In this document: piece after piece, positions 1-8,200 of the stretch | Numbering within the stretch: the stretch's first letter is position 1 | Layout: every line of letters begins with the position of its first letter | DNA from: Burkholderia contaminans | GTDB lineage: Bacteria; Pseudomonadota; Gammaproteobacteria; Burkholderiales; Burkholderiaceae | NCBI RefSeq assembly: GCF_029633825.1 | Contig: NZ_CP090641.1 | Coordinates: 2,232,001-2,296,000, forward strand | Reading direction: 5' to 3' | Length of the DNA stretch: 64,000 nucleotides | Notes under the pieces: model-generated | Database searches by the model: none | Told to the model about the DNA's origin: nothing | The model's input: the letters and a program-made list of their open reading frames with translations, nothing else | Position numbers and translations under genes: made by a program

Positions 1-11
1 AGGAGACGACC

Positions 12-203
12 ATGGACAGGAATCGCATCGAAGGCAAGCTCAAACAGGTCAGGGGTTCGGTCAAGGAAGCGCTCGGCAAGGTCACGGGCGACCGCAAGAC
101 GGAAGCGGAAGGCGTCGCTGAACAAGAGGCCGGCAAGATGCAGGAGCAGGCCGGCGAGGCGGCCGATGCGGTGCGCAAGCAGACGGGCGCCGATCGGCAC
201 TGA
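12..203 (+). CDS. CsbD family stress-response protein
   Basis: A 63-residue, highly charged, Lys/Glu/Gln-rich hydrophilic protein that opens with the CsbD-type segment MDRNRIEGKLKQVRG and continues with KEALGKVTGD. CsbD proteins are short, abundant general-stress proteins of unknown biochemical role. There is no signal peptide or membrane segment. The ATG lies six bases after AGGAGA at the very edge of the window, so the promoter is outside it. Length and composition fit the family well. No operon partner is visible downstream. Confidence 0.9.
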   Translation: MDRNRIEGKLKQVRGSVKEALGKVTGDRKTEAEGVAEQEAGKMQEQAGEAADAVRKQTGADRH

Positions 204-624
204 CCGATGACGCGGCGCCGCGGGCGTCGCGATGGCCGGCCGGGCCGTCATTGCAACGATGATGCGCCGCCGGCATGACCACTGCCGCCCTTGATGGCCG
301 GGCGCCGCCACGGTATTGCACGGCGCCGGTTTACCCGCGGCCCACCGTTGCGTGGGCCGCGCGCCGCCCGCGAACGCGGAACTTGATGACAAATCCTCAC
401 AACATAGTTCCGATATTTCGTTTGCTGCACGGGTATTGGCTACCCACAATCCATTCACCTCTTTCGCGATGAAAGGCTCTTCGGAGACGGAGCCGCGGCG
501 ATCGACCGGCCGGCAAGGGCATCGCATGATGCCCCGCAGGCGGGCGACATGACCGGCACGCGCGGGAGGTTGCCGACGCGCGGCAGTCGCGCGTTGCATC
601 CCGGCCCCCAGAACAAGGATTGTC
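204..624. other. Intergenic region, nothing recognised
   Basis: About 420 bases separate the CsbD gene from the next reading frame. The part around 380-430 is less GC-rich and could hold the promoter of the downstream gene, but I cannot place convincing -35 and -10 boxes. Reading frames here on both strands lack family features or are shadows. Confidence 0.5.
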
Positions 625-1776
625 ATGACGTTCCGCATTCGTTCGCTTTCCGGCGTCGCATTGACCGCCGCGATCCTCGCGCTCCAGACGGGCGCGGTTC
701 ACGCGCAGGAGACGGTCGTCAAGGTCGGCGTGGCCGGCCCGCTGACGGGCGGCGGCGCCGCCTACGGCAAGGACATCGAGAACGGCGTGCGCATGGCCGT
801 CGACGAAGCGAATGCCGCGCATACGACGGTGGGCGGCAAGCCCGTGAAGTTCGTCGTCGCGTCGCAGGACGACCAGAGCGATCCGCGCACCGGCGTGCAG
901 GCCGCGCAGCAGCTCGCCGACGCGCAGGTGGCCGTCGTGATCGGCCACTTCAACTCGGGCACGACGCTGCCCGCGTCGAAGATCTACGCGAAGGCCGGCA
1001 TTCCGATGATCACGCCGTCGGCGACCAATCCCGACATCACGCGTGCCGGGCTCGGCACCGTGTACCGCGTGATCGCGACCGACACGCAGAACGCCGGCAA
1101 CGCGGGTGCCTATGCGGCGAGCGTGACCAAGGCGAAGCGCATCGCGATCATCGACGACCGCACCGCGTTCGGCCAGGGCGAAGCCGACGAATTCGAGAAG
1201 TCCGTGAAGGCGAACGGCGGCACGATCGTCGCGCGCGAATTCACGAACGACAAGGCGGTGGATTTCAGCGCGCAGCTCACGAAGATCAAGAGCACCAATG
1301 CCGACCTCGTGTTCTTCGGCGGCCTCGACGCGCAGGCCGCGATGCTCGTGAAGCGCATGCGCCAGCTCGGCATCCGCGCGCAGTTCCTCGCGGGCGGCGG
1401 CGTGATGAACGCGAACTTCATCAGGCTGGCCGGCAATGCGGCTGAAGGCGCGTCCGTGTGGGAATACGGGCAGCCGCTGTCGCGTCTTGCGAAGGGCAAG
1501 CAGTTCGAAACGAAATTCAAGCAGAAGTACGGCATCGACATGCTCGCGTATGCGCCGTTCGCGTACGACGCGACATGGATCGCGATCAACGCGATGCAGA
1601 AGGCGAACTCGACGAAGCCGGCCGATTTCAACGGCGCGCTGAAGGGCACGCGCTACGACGGCATCACGGGCACGATCGCGTTCACGAACACGGGCGACCT
1701 GAAGAACCCGAGCTCGACGCTGTATGAGGTGAAGAACGCAGCGTGGCAGCCCGTCACGACGCAATCGGCGGATTGA
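625..1776 (+). CDS. Branched-chain amino acid ABC transporter substrate-binding protein (LivJ/LivK type)
   Basis: A 383-residue periplasmic binding protein. Residues 1-27 form a signal peptide ending in AVHAQ, followed by VVKVGVAGPLTGGGAAYGKD, the typical opening of type I Leu/Ile/Val-binding proteins. Two lobes follow, with the conserved VVIGHFNSGTTLPAS and ITPSATNP segments that line the ligand cleft. It should bind an amino acid or related ligand in the periplasm and deliver it to a LivHMGF-type permease. No permease or ATPase gene is adjacent, so it is an orphan binding protein, as is common in Burkholderia. The start ATG follows AAGGATTGTC. The ligand cannot be read from the sequence. 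Confidence 0.92.
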   Translation: MTFRIRSLSGVALTAAILALQTGAVHAQETVVKVGVAGPLTGGGAAYGKDIENGVRMAVDEANAAHTTVGGKPVKFVVASQDDQSDPRTGVQAAQQLADAQVAVVIGHFNSGTTLPASKIYAKAGIPMITPSATNPDITRAGLGTVYRVIATDTQNAGNAGAYAASVTKAKRIAIIDDRTAFGQGEADEFEKSVKANGGTIVAREFTNDKAVDFSAQLTKIKSTNADLVFFGGLDAQAAMLVKRMRQLGIRAQFLAGGGVMNANFIRLAGNAAEGASVWEYGQPLSRLAKGKQFETKFKQKYGIDMLAYAPFAYDATWIAINAMQKANSTKPADFNGALKGTRYDGITGTIAFTNTGDLKNPSSTLYEVKNAAWQPVTTQSAD

Positions 1777-1969
1777 ACGCCACCCGCGCGCGGACTTCCG
1801 CGGCGGCGCCGGACGTGCTGAAATGCCATCAACGATCGGTTGCGATCGCGGCGCACGCCGGTGTGGCAGCCGCACGAGTCTGCCCGCGCGACGCCGCGCG
1901 TGACGCGGCACGAACAACCCATGGGCGGGGGCCGCTGGCCGCGCCCGATATGTGCAACTGGAGTCAGTC

Positions 1970-3142
1970 GTGAGTTCTCAAGTCGTCATCGTCGGCGGTG
2001 GTGTGATCGGCAGCTCGATCGCCTATTTCCTGCGCGCCACCGATCCCACGGTTTCCGTGACCGTGATCGAGCGCGACCCCACCTATGCGCGATCGTCGTC
2101 GGCGTTGTCGGCCGCATCGATTCGCCAGCAGTTCTCGACGCCGCTGTCGATCGAGATGTCGCTGTTCGGCATCGACTTCCTGCGCACGATCGGCGAGCGC
2201 CTCGAAGTGGACGGCCACCAGCCGTCGATCGACCTGCACGAAGGCGGCTACCTGTTCCTCGCGACGCCGGCCGGCGACGCGACGCTGCGCGAGAACCACG
2301 CGCTGCAGACGAGCCTCGGCGCGGATATCCGGCTGATGGACCGCGATGCGCTGCGCGCGAAGTTTCCGTGGCTGAACGTCGACGATCTCGTGTCGGGTGC
2401 GTACGGCGTGAGCGGCGAAGGCTGGTTCGACGGCTACGGGCTCGTGCAGGCGCTGCGCAAGAAGGCGCAGGCGCTCGGTGCGCGCTATGTGCCGTCCGAT
2501 GTGAAGGACGTGGTGCGCGACGGCCGCAAGGTGACGCACGTGGTCACGGCCGACGGCGAACGCTACGCGTGCGACACGCTCGTGAACGCGGCCGGAGCGT
2601 GGACGCGCACGCTGTCGTCGATGATGGGCATCGACATCCCCGTGTATGCGCGGCGCCGCAGCATCTTCAACGTGTCGTCGCCGGCGAAGCTCACGGATTG
2701 CCCGCTGCTGATCGATCCGACCGGCGTGTATTTCCGGCCGGAAGGGCGCACGTATATCTGCGGGACGTCGCCGAGCCCCGATCGCGACCCGGACGACCTG
2801 CCGCTCGACGAAGTCGACCACGACCTGTTCGACGAGGTGATCTGGCCGACGCTCGCGAATCGCGTGCCGGAGTTCGAGGCGCTGCGCGTGGAGAACTGCT
2901 GGTCCGGGTACTACGAGTACAACGTGTTCGACCACAACGCGATCATCGGGTATCACCCGGAACTCGACAACGTCGTGTTCGCGAACGGCTACAGCGGCCA
3001 CGGGCTGCAGCAGGGGCCGGCGACGGGGCGCGGCGTCAGTGAACTCATTCTGGGCGGGCGTTACGACACGCTCGACCTGTCGACGCTCGGCTGGGCGCGC
3101 GTGCTGGAGAACCGGCCGATCGTCGAAAAGAACGTCGTGTAG
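1970..3142 (+). CDS. FAD-dependent oxidoreductase, DAO family
   Basis: A protein of about 390 residues with an N-terminal dinucleotide-binding motif (VVIVGGGVIGSSIAYFL) followed by the D-amino-acid oxidase/sarcosine oxidase fold. A later segment with YICGTSPSPDRDPDD and the C-terminal GYSGHGLQQGPATGRG resemble glycine/sarcosine oxidase-type enzymes that contact the isoalloxazine ring. It probably oxidises an amine or amino acid, but the substrate is unknown. I prefer GTG at 1970, which has GGAG six bases upstream; an in-frame GTG at 1952 would add six residues. It follows the binding-protein gene by about 190 bases and may serve the same ligand; that is inference. A terminator follows. Confidence 0.88.
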   Translation: MSSQVVIVGGGVIGSSIAYFLRATDPTVSVTVIERDPTYARSSSALSAASIRQQFSTPLSIEMSLFGIDFLRTIGERLEVDGHQPSIDLHEGGYLFLATPAGDATLRENHALQTSLGADIRLMDRDALRAKFPWLNVDDLVSGAYGVSGEGWFDGYGLVQALRKKAQALGARYVPSDVKDVVRDGRKVTHVVTADGERYACDTLVNAAGAWTRTLSSMMGIDIPVYARRRSIFNVSSPAKLTDCPLLIDPTGVYFRPEGRTYICGTSPSPDRDPDDLPLDEVDHDLFDEVIWPTLANRVPEFEALRVENCWSGYYEYNVFDHNAIIGYHPELDNVVFANGYSGHGLQQGPATGRGVSELILGGRYDTLDLSTLGWARVLENRPIVEKNVV

Positions 3143-3198
3143 CGCGGCGTGATCCGCCCGGTGTGGTGGGCGGAATTCTCCTTGTGTCTCACCTCATT

Positions 3199-3223
3199 GG
3201 CCCGACCGTGTCGGGCCTTTTTT
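3199..3223 (+). terminator. Rho-independent terminator after the FAD oxidoreductase
   Basis: A perfect 8-bp stem GGCCCGAC/GTCGGGCC with a 3-base loop is followed by six T residues. It ends the rightward transcript and lies just before the convergent esterase gene. A near-identical element occurs at 13060-13084. Confidence 0.85.
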
Positions 3224-3245
3224 GTTGCGCGTGCAATTACGGGTG

Positions 3246-4427
3246 TCAGCCGACGCCGTAGATCGCGTCGCGCAGATCGAGCGTGTACGGGCCGTTCATT
3301 CCTTCGTAGAGCGTGTTCGACAGCGACACGACGGTGAGCCCGCGTGCGCGGTCGACGAACCACGAATGACCGTAGACGCCGCCCCAGCGCCACGTGCCGG
3401 GAGACTCCGGCGACAGCGCCGCGCGCGGGTCGCGCAACACGGAAAACCCGATTCCGTAACCCGCGCCCGGCAGGTCGGGCAACTCGAGGTTGTCGGTGTG
3501 GATGCGGCCCATCTCGTCGACCAGCTCGGCCGGCAGAATGGTGCCGCCCCCTGCCCGCAGCGTGTCCAGCACGTTCAGCACGTCGCCGGCGGTGCCGACC
3601 ATCCCGGCGCCGCCCGAAGCGAACGCATCCGCGTTGAGCGCGCGCGACGGCGAGTACGTCACGCCGACGGAGCCTTCGTAGATGGGTACGACTTCGTTCT
3701 CGGCGAGCCGGTGCGGCTGCGGCGTGTCGTTTACGTAAGGCGTCGCGAGCCGCGCGGCGTCGCGTGCGACGAATCCCGTATCGCGCGTGCCGAGCGGGCG
3801 AAGCACCAGCGCATCGACGGCATCGGCGAGCGGCAGCCCGCTGGCGGCCTCGATCACCGCGCCGACCACGTCGATGGAGAGCGAGTAGTTCCAGCCGGTG
3901 CCGGGCGCGTACTGCAACGGCACGCTCGCGATCCTGCGCATGTTCTCGGCGAGCGTGATCGATGCGCCATCGAGGCCGTCCGAGACGCCCGCGCGTGCAT
4001 ACGCGCACGTCGCGTCGGGTTCCGCGTAGCGATAGCCGAGGCCGGCGGTATGCGTGAGCAGGTGGCGCACCTTGATCACCGGCACGCTGCCGTCACGCAG
4101 CGCCGGACGGAACTCGGGCAGCCAGCGCGTGACGTCGTCGTCGAGCGACAGCTTGCGCTGCGCGACGAGCGCCATGGCGGCCGCCGAGACGATCGGCTTC
4201 GTCACCGACGCGAGCCTGAACAGCGTGTCCTCCTGCATCGGCGTGCGAGCTTCCCGGTCGGCGAACCCGGCCGCGCGGCGATAGACGAGCTCGCCGTCGC
4301 GTGCGACCAGGACGACCACGCCGACGAGGCGTTGCAATTCGAGTTGGCGGGACAGTACCGCATCGACGCGCTCGGCAAGCGCGGGATCGGCCGACGGCTG
4401 CTGTGATGATGCTCGGTTGGGGATCAT
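3246..4427 (-). CDS. estB: EstB-like serine esterase of the class C beta-lactamase fold
   Basis: A 393-residue cytoplasmic serine hydrolase. Counting from the chosen ATG, the nucleophile motif is S74-V-T-K77, the second active-site residue is Tyr181 (WNYSLS), and Trp348 sits in WRWGGVYGHSW. In Burkholderia gladioli EstB the corresponding residues, as I recall, are Ser75/Lys78/Tyr181/Trp348, and EstB is 392 residues, so this is very likely an EstB relative. Such enzymes hydrolyse short-chain esters and deacetylate cephalosporins but are poor beta-lactamases. The reading frame extends 20 codons further upstream, but the EstB numbering supports the start at 4427. It lies alone, divergent from the aminotransferase gene. 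Confidence 0.92.
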   Translation of the reverse strand: MIPNRASSQQPSADPALAERVDAVLSRQLELQRLVGVVVLVARDGELVYRRAAGFADREARTPMQEDTLFRLASVTKPIVSAAAMALVAQRKLSLDDDVTRWLPEFRPALRDGSVPVIKVRHLLTHTAGLGYRYAEPDATCAYARAGVSDGLDGASITLAENMRRIASVPLQYAPGTGWNYSLSIDVVGAVIEAASGLPLADAVDALVLRPLGTRDTGFVARDAARLATPYVNDTPQPHRLAENEVVPIYEGSVGVTYSPSRALNADAFASGGAGMVGTAGDVLNVLDTLRAGGGTILPAELVDEMGRIHTDNLELPDLPGAGYGIGFSVLRDPRAALSPESPGTWRWGGVYGHSWFVDRARGLTVVSLSNTLYEGMNGPYTLDLRDAIYGVG

Positions 4428-4792
4428 CGAAGACTCTGTCGTGAAGGGGGAGCAGACATGGTAGGCGGCGCGCGGCGGAAGTGCCATTTATCCATGCATG
4501 GAACAGGGCTTCGTGGGCTTCGCGCGCTGCAACGGCCGGCGTGGACGGCCACCGGGCGGGCGATTCAGGCGGGGGGCGCGGTGGTTCCGTTGCAGTGCGG
4601 CGCGCCGGCCGGCGGCGGCGGCACGCCTTCCCTGCGCCGGGCAGCCGACAAAATATGCCCCAAGCGGCGCGCGGCCTTCGTTAGAATCTGCTTTCGTCGA
4701 GAAAATAACGCAATTGCATGGGTGCAGCGCGGTATCGCATCACGGACACTGCTCGCCCAGATTTCATCGTTCATCTTTCACCGGAGGCGAGC
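4428..4792. promoter_or_regulatory. Divergent intergenic region between esterase and aminotransferase genes
   Basis: About 365 bases hold both upstream regions. The stretch 4679-4720 (TTAGAATCTGC then AAAATAACGCAATTG) is AT-richer than its surroundings and is the best promoter candidate for the rightward aminotransferase gene. CCGGAGGCGAGC just before 4793 is its ribosome binding site. I see no strong palindrome. Confidence 0.4.
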
Positions 4793-5920
4793 ATGCCAGG
4801 ATTACTTCCCGATGTTGACCGCGAGGGGCTCCTCGAATACTCGGTGGTGTACACCGATCGCTCGGTCAACCATATGTCGCAGCGCTTTCAGGGCGTCATG
4901 CGCGACATCTCCGGCACGCTGAAGAAGGTCTACAACGCGAAGTCCGTCGTGATCGTCCCCGGCAGCGGGACGTTCGGCATGGAAGCCGTCGCGCGGCAGT
5001 TCGCCACGAACAAGAAGTGTCTCGTCATCCGCAACGGCTGGTTCAGCTTCCGCTGGTCGCAGATCTTCGACATGGGCAGCATCCCGTCCGAAACGACGGT
5101 GCTGAAGGCGCGGCCGGTCGAGGCGGGACGGCAGGCCGCGTATGCGCCGGCGCCGATCGACGAAGTGGTCGCCGCGATCAACGAACACAAGCCGGATCTG
5201 GTCTTTGCGCCGCACGTCGAAACCGCGTCCGGGATGATGTTGCCCGACGGGTATCTGCGCGCGGTGTCCGACGCCGTGCATGCGGTCGGCGGCATGTTCG
5301 TGCTGGATTGCATCGCGTCCGGCACGGTGTGGGTCGACATGCAGGCGAGCGGCGTCGATATCCTGATCAGCGCGCCGCAGAAGGGCTGGAGCGCGTCGCC
5401 GTGTTGCGCGATGGTCATGCTCGGCGAGCGGGCCCGCGAACGTATCGACGGCACGACCAGCACCAGCTTCGCGTGCGATCTGCGCAAGTGGCTGCAGATC
5501 ATGGAAGCCTATGAAGGCGGCGGGTTCGCTTACCACGCGACGATGCCGACGGACAGCCTTGCGACGCTGCGCGACGTGATGAAGGAAACCGAGGCGTACG
5601 GCTTCGACAAGGTGAAAGAGGAGCAGCTCGAGCTGGGCAAGCGGATTCGTGCGTTGCTGGCCGAGAAGGGTTTCCGGAGTGCGGCGGCGCAAGGGTTCGA
5701 GGCACCGGGTGTCGTGGTCAGTTATACGGACGACGACGGGATTCGAACCGGGAAGAAGTTTGTCGACGTCGGGTTGCAGATCGCGGCGGGCGTGCCGTTG
5801 ATGTGTGACGAAGGGGACGATTTCAAGACGTTCCGTCTCGGGTTGTTCGGCCTCGACAAGCTGCATGATGTCGATGGCGCGGTTGCGCGGTTTGCGGATG
5901 CGTTGGAGCGGATTCTTTAA
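4793..5920 (+). CDS. PLP-dependent aminotransferase class V (alanine-glyoxylate/serine-pyruvate type)
   Basis: A 375-residue fold-type I PLP enzyme. VPGSGTFGMEA resembles the phosphate-binding loop region, LDCIASGT carries the aspartate that contacts the PLP ring nitrogen, and ISAPQKGWSASP carries the Schiff-base lysine, about residue 197. The family moves amino groups between alanine or serine and glyoxylate or pyruvate-type acceptors. The start at 4793 is set by a strong GGAGG; the frame remains open for 25 codons upstream without such a site. No partner genes are adjacent, so the physiological amino donor is not clear. Confidence 0.9.
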   Translation: MPGLLPDVDREGLLEYSVVYTDRSVNHMSQRFQGVMRDISGTLKKVYNAKSVVIVPGSGTFGMEAVARQFATNKKCLVIRNGWFSFRWSQIFDMGSIPSETTVLKARPVEAGRQAAYAPAPIDEVVAAINEHKPDLVFAPHVETASGMMLPDGYLRAVSDAVHAVGGMFVLDCIASGTVWVDMQASGVDILISAPQKGWSASPCCAMVMLGERARERIDGTTSTSFACDLRKWLQIMEAYEGGGFAYHATMPTDSLATLRDVMKETEAYGFDKVKEEQLELGKRIRALLAEKGFRSAAAQGFEAPGVVVSYTDDDGIRTGKKFVDVGLQIAAGVPLMCDEGDDFKTFRLGLFGLDKLHDVDGAVARFADALERIL

Positions 5921-6097
5921 GGCGCTTCGCGGATTGGGCGAGGCAGTGGACGGTGGGGGTGTGCGCCCGTGGTCGGCTGTCTCGCTGGATCGATGGTCAT
6001 TACGTTGTCTGATGCGCGCGTTCGGGTTCAGGGTTCGATGGACTCATGCGCAGCGAGGCCGGTCCATTGGTCCGTACGGCTAACCTGAAGGGTTCGC

Positions 6098-6508
6098 ATG
6101 GCAAACGTCGTTCGACAGGAAGTCCCGTCGGTATCCGACTACATCGGCATTCGTGTTGCTGCGGGACTGAGCAGAAAGTCGGAACAGGCCGCGACGATCG
6201 GGTTGAAGAATGGACTCTTTAGCGTCGTGGCTTACTGCGATGGTGTCCCGATCGGAATTGGCCGGGTCATCGGTGACGGCGGCTGCTTCTTCGAGATCGT
6301 CGATATCGCGGTGTTGCCCGCTCACCAGAAGAAGGGCGTGGGCGACCTGATCATGCGGGCACTCATGGGCTACGTTCACGAGCACGCGCCGCCGACCGCC
6401 TACGTCAGCCTGATGGCGGATCACCGGACACCGAAGTTCTACGAGCGCTACGGTTTTCAACCGTCGGTGTTGCCTGAGAAGGCGGGGATGTTTCTGCGGA
6501 TCACGTAA
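6098..6508 (+). CDS. GNAT family N-acetyltransferase
   Basis: A 136-residue GNAT protein. The segment from VDIAVLPAHQKKGVGDLIMRAL is motif A, the acetyl-CoA pyrophosphate loop (Q-K-K-G-V-G), and the C-terminal FYERYGFQPSVLPEKAGMF is motif B. It acetylates an unknown amine. A truncated relative of its C-terminal half lies at 21359-21520, evidence for an old duplication. The gene is convergent with the M23 peptidase gene. Confidence 0.88.
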   Translation: MANVVRQEVPSVSDYIGIRVAAGLSRKSEQAATIGLKNGLFSVVAYCDGVPIGIGRVIGDGGCFFEIVDIAVLPAHQKKGVGDLIMRALMGYVHEHAPPTAYVSLMADHRTPKFYERYGFQPSVLPEKAGMFLRIT

Positions 6509-6569
6509 CGTTGAGGCGTCGTATTCCCTGTCTCGGTGCGGCGGCCCGGTGTGCGCCGGTGCGCCTGCG

Positions 6570-7799
6570 CTAATTCACGCATACCGGCACCACCGGGTCG
6601 TTGCTGCCGGTATAGACGAATCCGTCTGATATCCATTGATTTGATTCGAGTCGATACCAAAGCCGCGTGGCGCCCCAGTTGCCATTCACGGAATCGCCGT
6701 ACTGGTGACAAGCGAGCTGCACGGTGCGCCCATTCTCGAGCGAACCGACGACCGGCGCCGACAATGAAGGCGCGCTGCGCAGATTCGCCGGGCCCGGTGC
6801 CTGTACACGCGCGCTGACGGGCGTGGACGGATCGCCGGAATCCGCGCTCCCGTAGTTGACCAGCCATGCCTGCGGGGAGACGCGCCGCTGATTGCGAACC
6901 GCGTATCCGGAATACGGCGAAGTGCCCTCGAAGAATTGCCAGCCGCCGATCGTCATGCCATTGACGGACACGTCGTTGCCATCCTTGCTCAGTGAAAAGT
7001 GAACATGCGGCCCCATCGTTTGTCCGCCGCACGGCAGGCCGTTTCCGACGCTGCCGAGATATTCCCCCTGACGGACACGCGTACCGCTGTTCAGCGACGT
7101 CAGCCGGACCATGTGGTAATAAGTCGTCGCATAGCCATTGTCGTGAACCACTTTCACGATGGCGCTGCCGTCGCGCTCGCAGCTCTTGTACAGATAGCCG
7201 TCACGCGCCGCCAGCACGCGGCCGTTGCCACCCGAGAAATCGAGCGAGTTAAACGGCCTGCTTTGTCCGGACCAGCCGTGTGCGCCGCCCGTCCAATACC
7301 ACCCGGCATTCGGTTCCCACGGCAACGCAAGGCCCGGTTGCGGCAATGCAGCCGATCGTGGTGCAAGCGATGCGCGTCTCGACGCCAGGTTTTTCCGCTC
7401 GTCGGCCGCGAGCAGCGTGGGGGGCGCCGCATCGAGCAATTCTCCGAACTTGCTGCTGCCCTCCACACCCGAGATCCATTGGCCATTCACGTTGCGCGCA
7501 ATGAACAGCTTCGTGACGGGATCGCCGGATTCATCCTCGCGCAGGATTTGTGTCGCAGTGCAAAATACCCATCCGGAAGCGTCGTCTGTTTTTATTGCCT
7601 CGACCAGGCTGTCGTCCGAGCGGGCCGGCAGCTTCAACGTCCCACCCGATCGGGATTCAAGCGCCTGCCCGATCGAGCGTTGCAACGACGTCTCGATTGG
7701 CGCCGCATGCGCGATTTCGGCAAGGTTGGCCGCAATCAGCAGGATTCCAATGAAGTATTGAATCGAATTCGATGCATGGCGATCTAATAAGTTGCGCAT
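6570..7799 (-). CDS. LasA-like M23 family metalloendopeptidase, exported
   Basis: About 409 residues with an N-terminal hydrophobic signal segment (FIGILLIAANLAEIAHAA), a propeptide-like region, then a catalytic domain closely patterned on Pseudomonas LasA (staphylolysin) and beta-lytic protease: PWEPNAGWYW, a GGAHGWSG...NSLDF segment with the His/Asp zinc ligands, TTYYHM, and GPHVHF with the HxH ligand pair. After the peptidase domain is a C-terminal SH3-like stretch (ANLRSAPSLSAPVVGSLENG) that could bind cell wall. Such enzymes cut glycine-rich cross-bridges of other bacteria's peptidoglycan or elastin. ATG at 7799 is preferred over TTG at 7814. Lower-GC upstream DNA hints at separate acquisition or regulation. 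Confidence 0.88.
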   Translation of the reverse strand: MRNLLDRHASNSIQYFIGILLIAANLAEIAHAAPIETSLQRSIGQALESRSGGTLKLPARSDDSLVEAIKTDDASGWVFCTATQILREDESGDPVTKLFIARNVNGQWISGVEGSSKFGELLDAAPPTLLAADERKNLASRRASLAPRSAALPQPGLALPWEPNAGWYWTGGAHGWSGQSRPFNSLDFSGGNGRVLAARDGYLYKSCERDGSAIVKVVHDNGYATTYYHMVRLTSLNSGTRVRQGEYLGSVGNGLPCGGQTMGPHVHFSLSKDGNDVSVNGMTIGGWQFFEGTSPYSGYAVRNQRRVSPQAWLVNYGSADSGDPSTPVSARVQAPGPANLRSAPSLSAPVVGSLENGRTVQLACHQYGDSVNGNWGATRLWYRLESNQWISDGFVYTGSNDPVVPVCVN

Positions 7800-8200
7800 G
7801 GTTAAATGCACCAAGGAGAAAGTTTTAAAGAATTTAATGCCATTGCTGGCAAGCCTACATCATTCTCTAGTCATTGCAATTAAAATGAAATATATCGGGA
7901 TGCGTTTTTGAATTTAATGCGTCAGACGAAATTGTCGATGCGATAGTTTCAAAGTGATTTGGCCACTCGCGCGACGCCGCATCGCGGTGGGCCAACCGGA
8001 GCGATTCCAAGGTGCAATGCATCGCGAAATTGGGCGCGATCATCGGTCATTGCACGTTCACCGGTGATCCGGATGAAACGCCGTCCGATTGCGACGAGTA
8101 TCCGTTTGCGTCGACCGAGCAGCCTGCAGCAAACCGTTGAGACACAGGCGACGAAAACCATATCGTTGCCGCGGTTCGCAGGCATCCTTCGAACCACGGC
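7800..8200. promoter_or_regulatory. AT-rich intergenic region with an 11-bp direct repeat
   Basis: Four hundred bases between divergent genes. The first 150 are conspicuously AT-rich for this genome and should carry the promoter of the M23 peptidase. GAATTTAATGC occurs at 7830-7840 and again at 7910-7920, exactly 80 bases apart. The part from 7950 to 8200 returns to high GC and shows no gene I can support. Confidence 0.45.
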
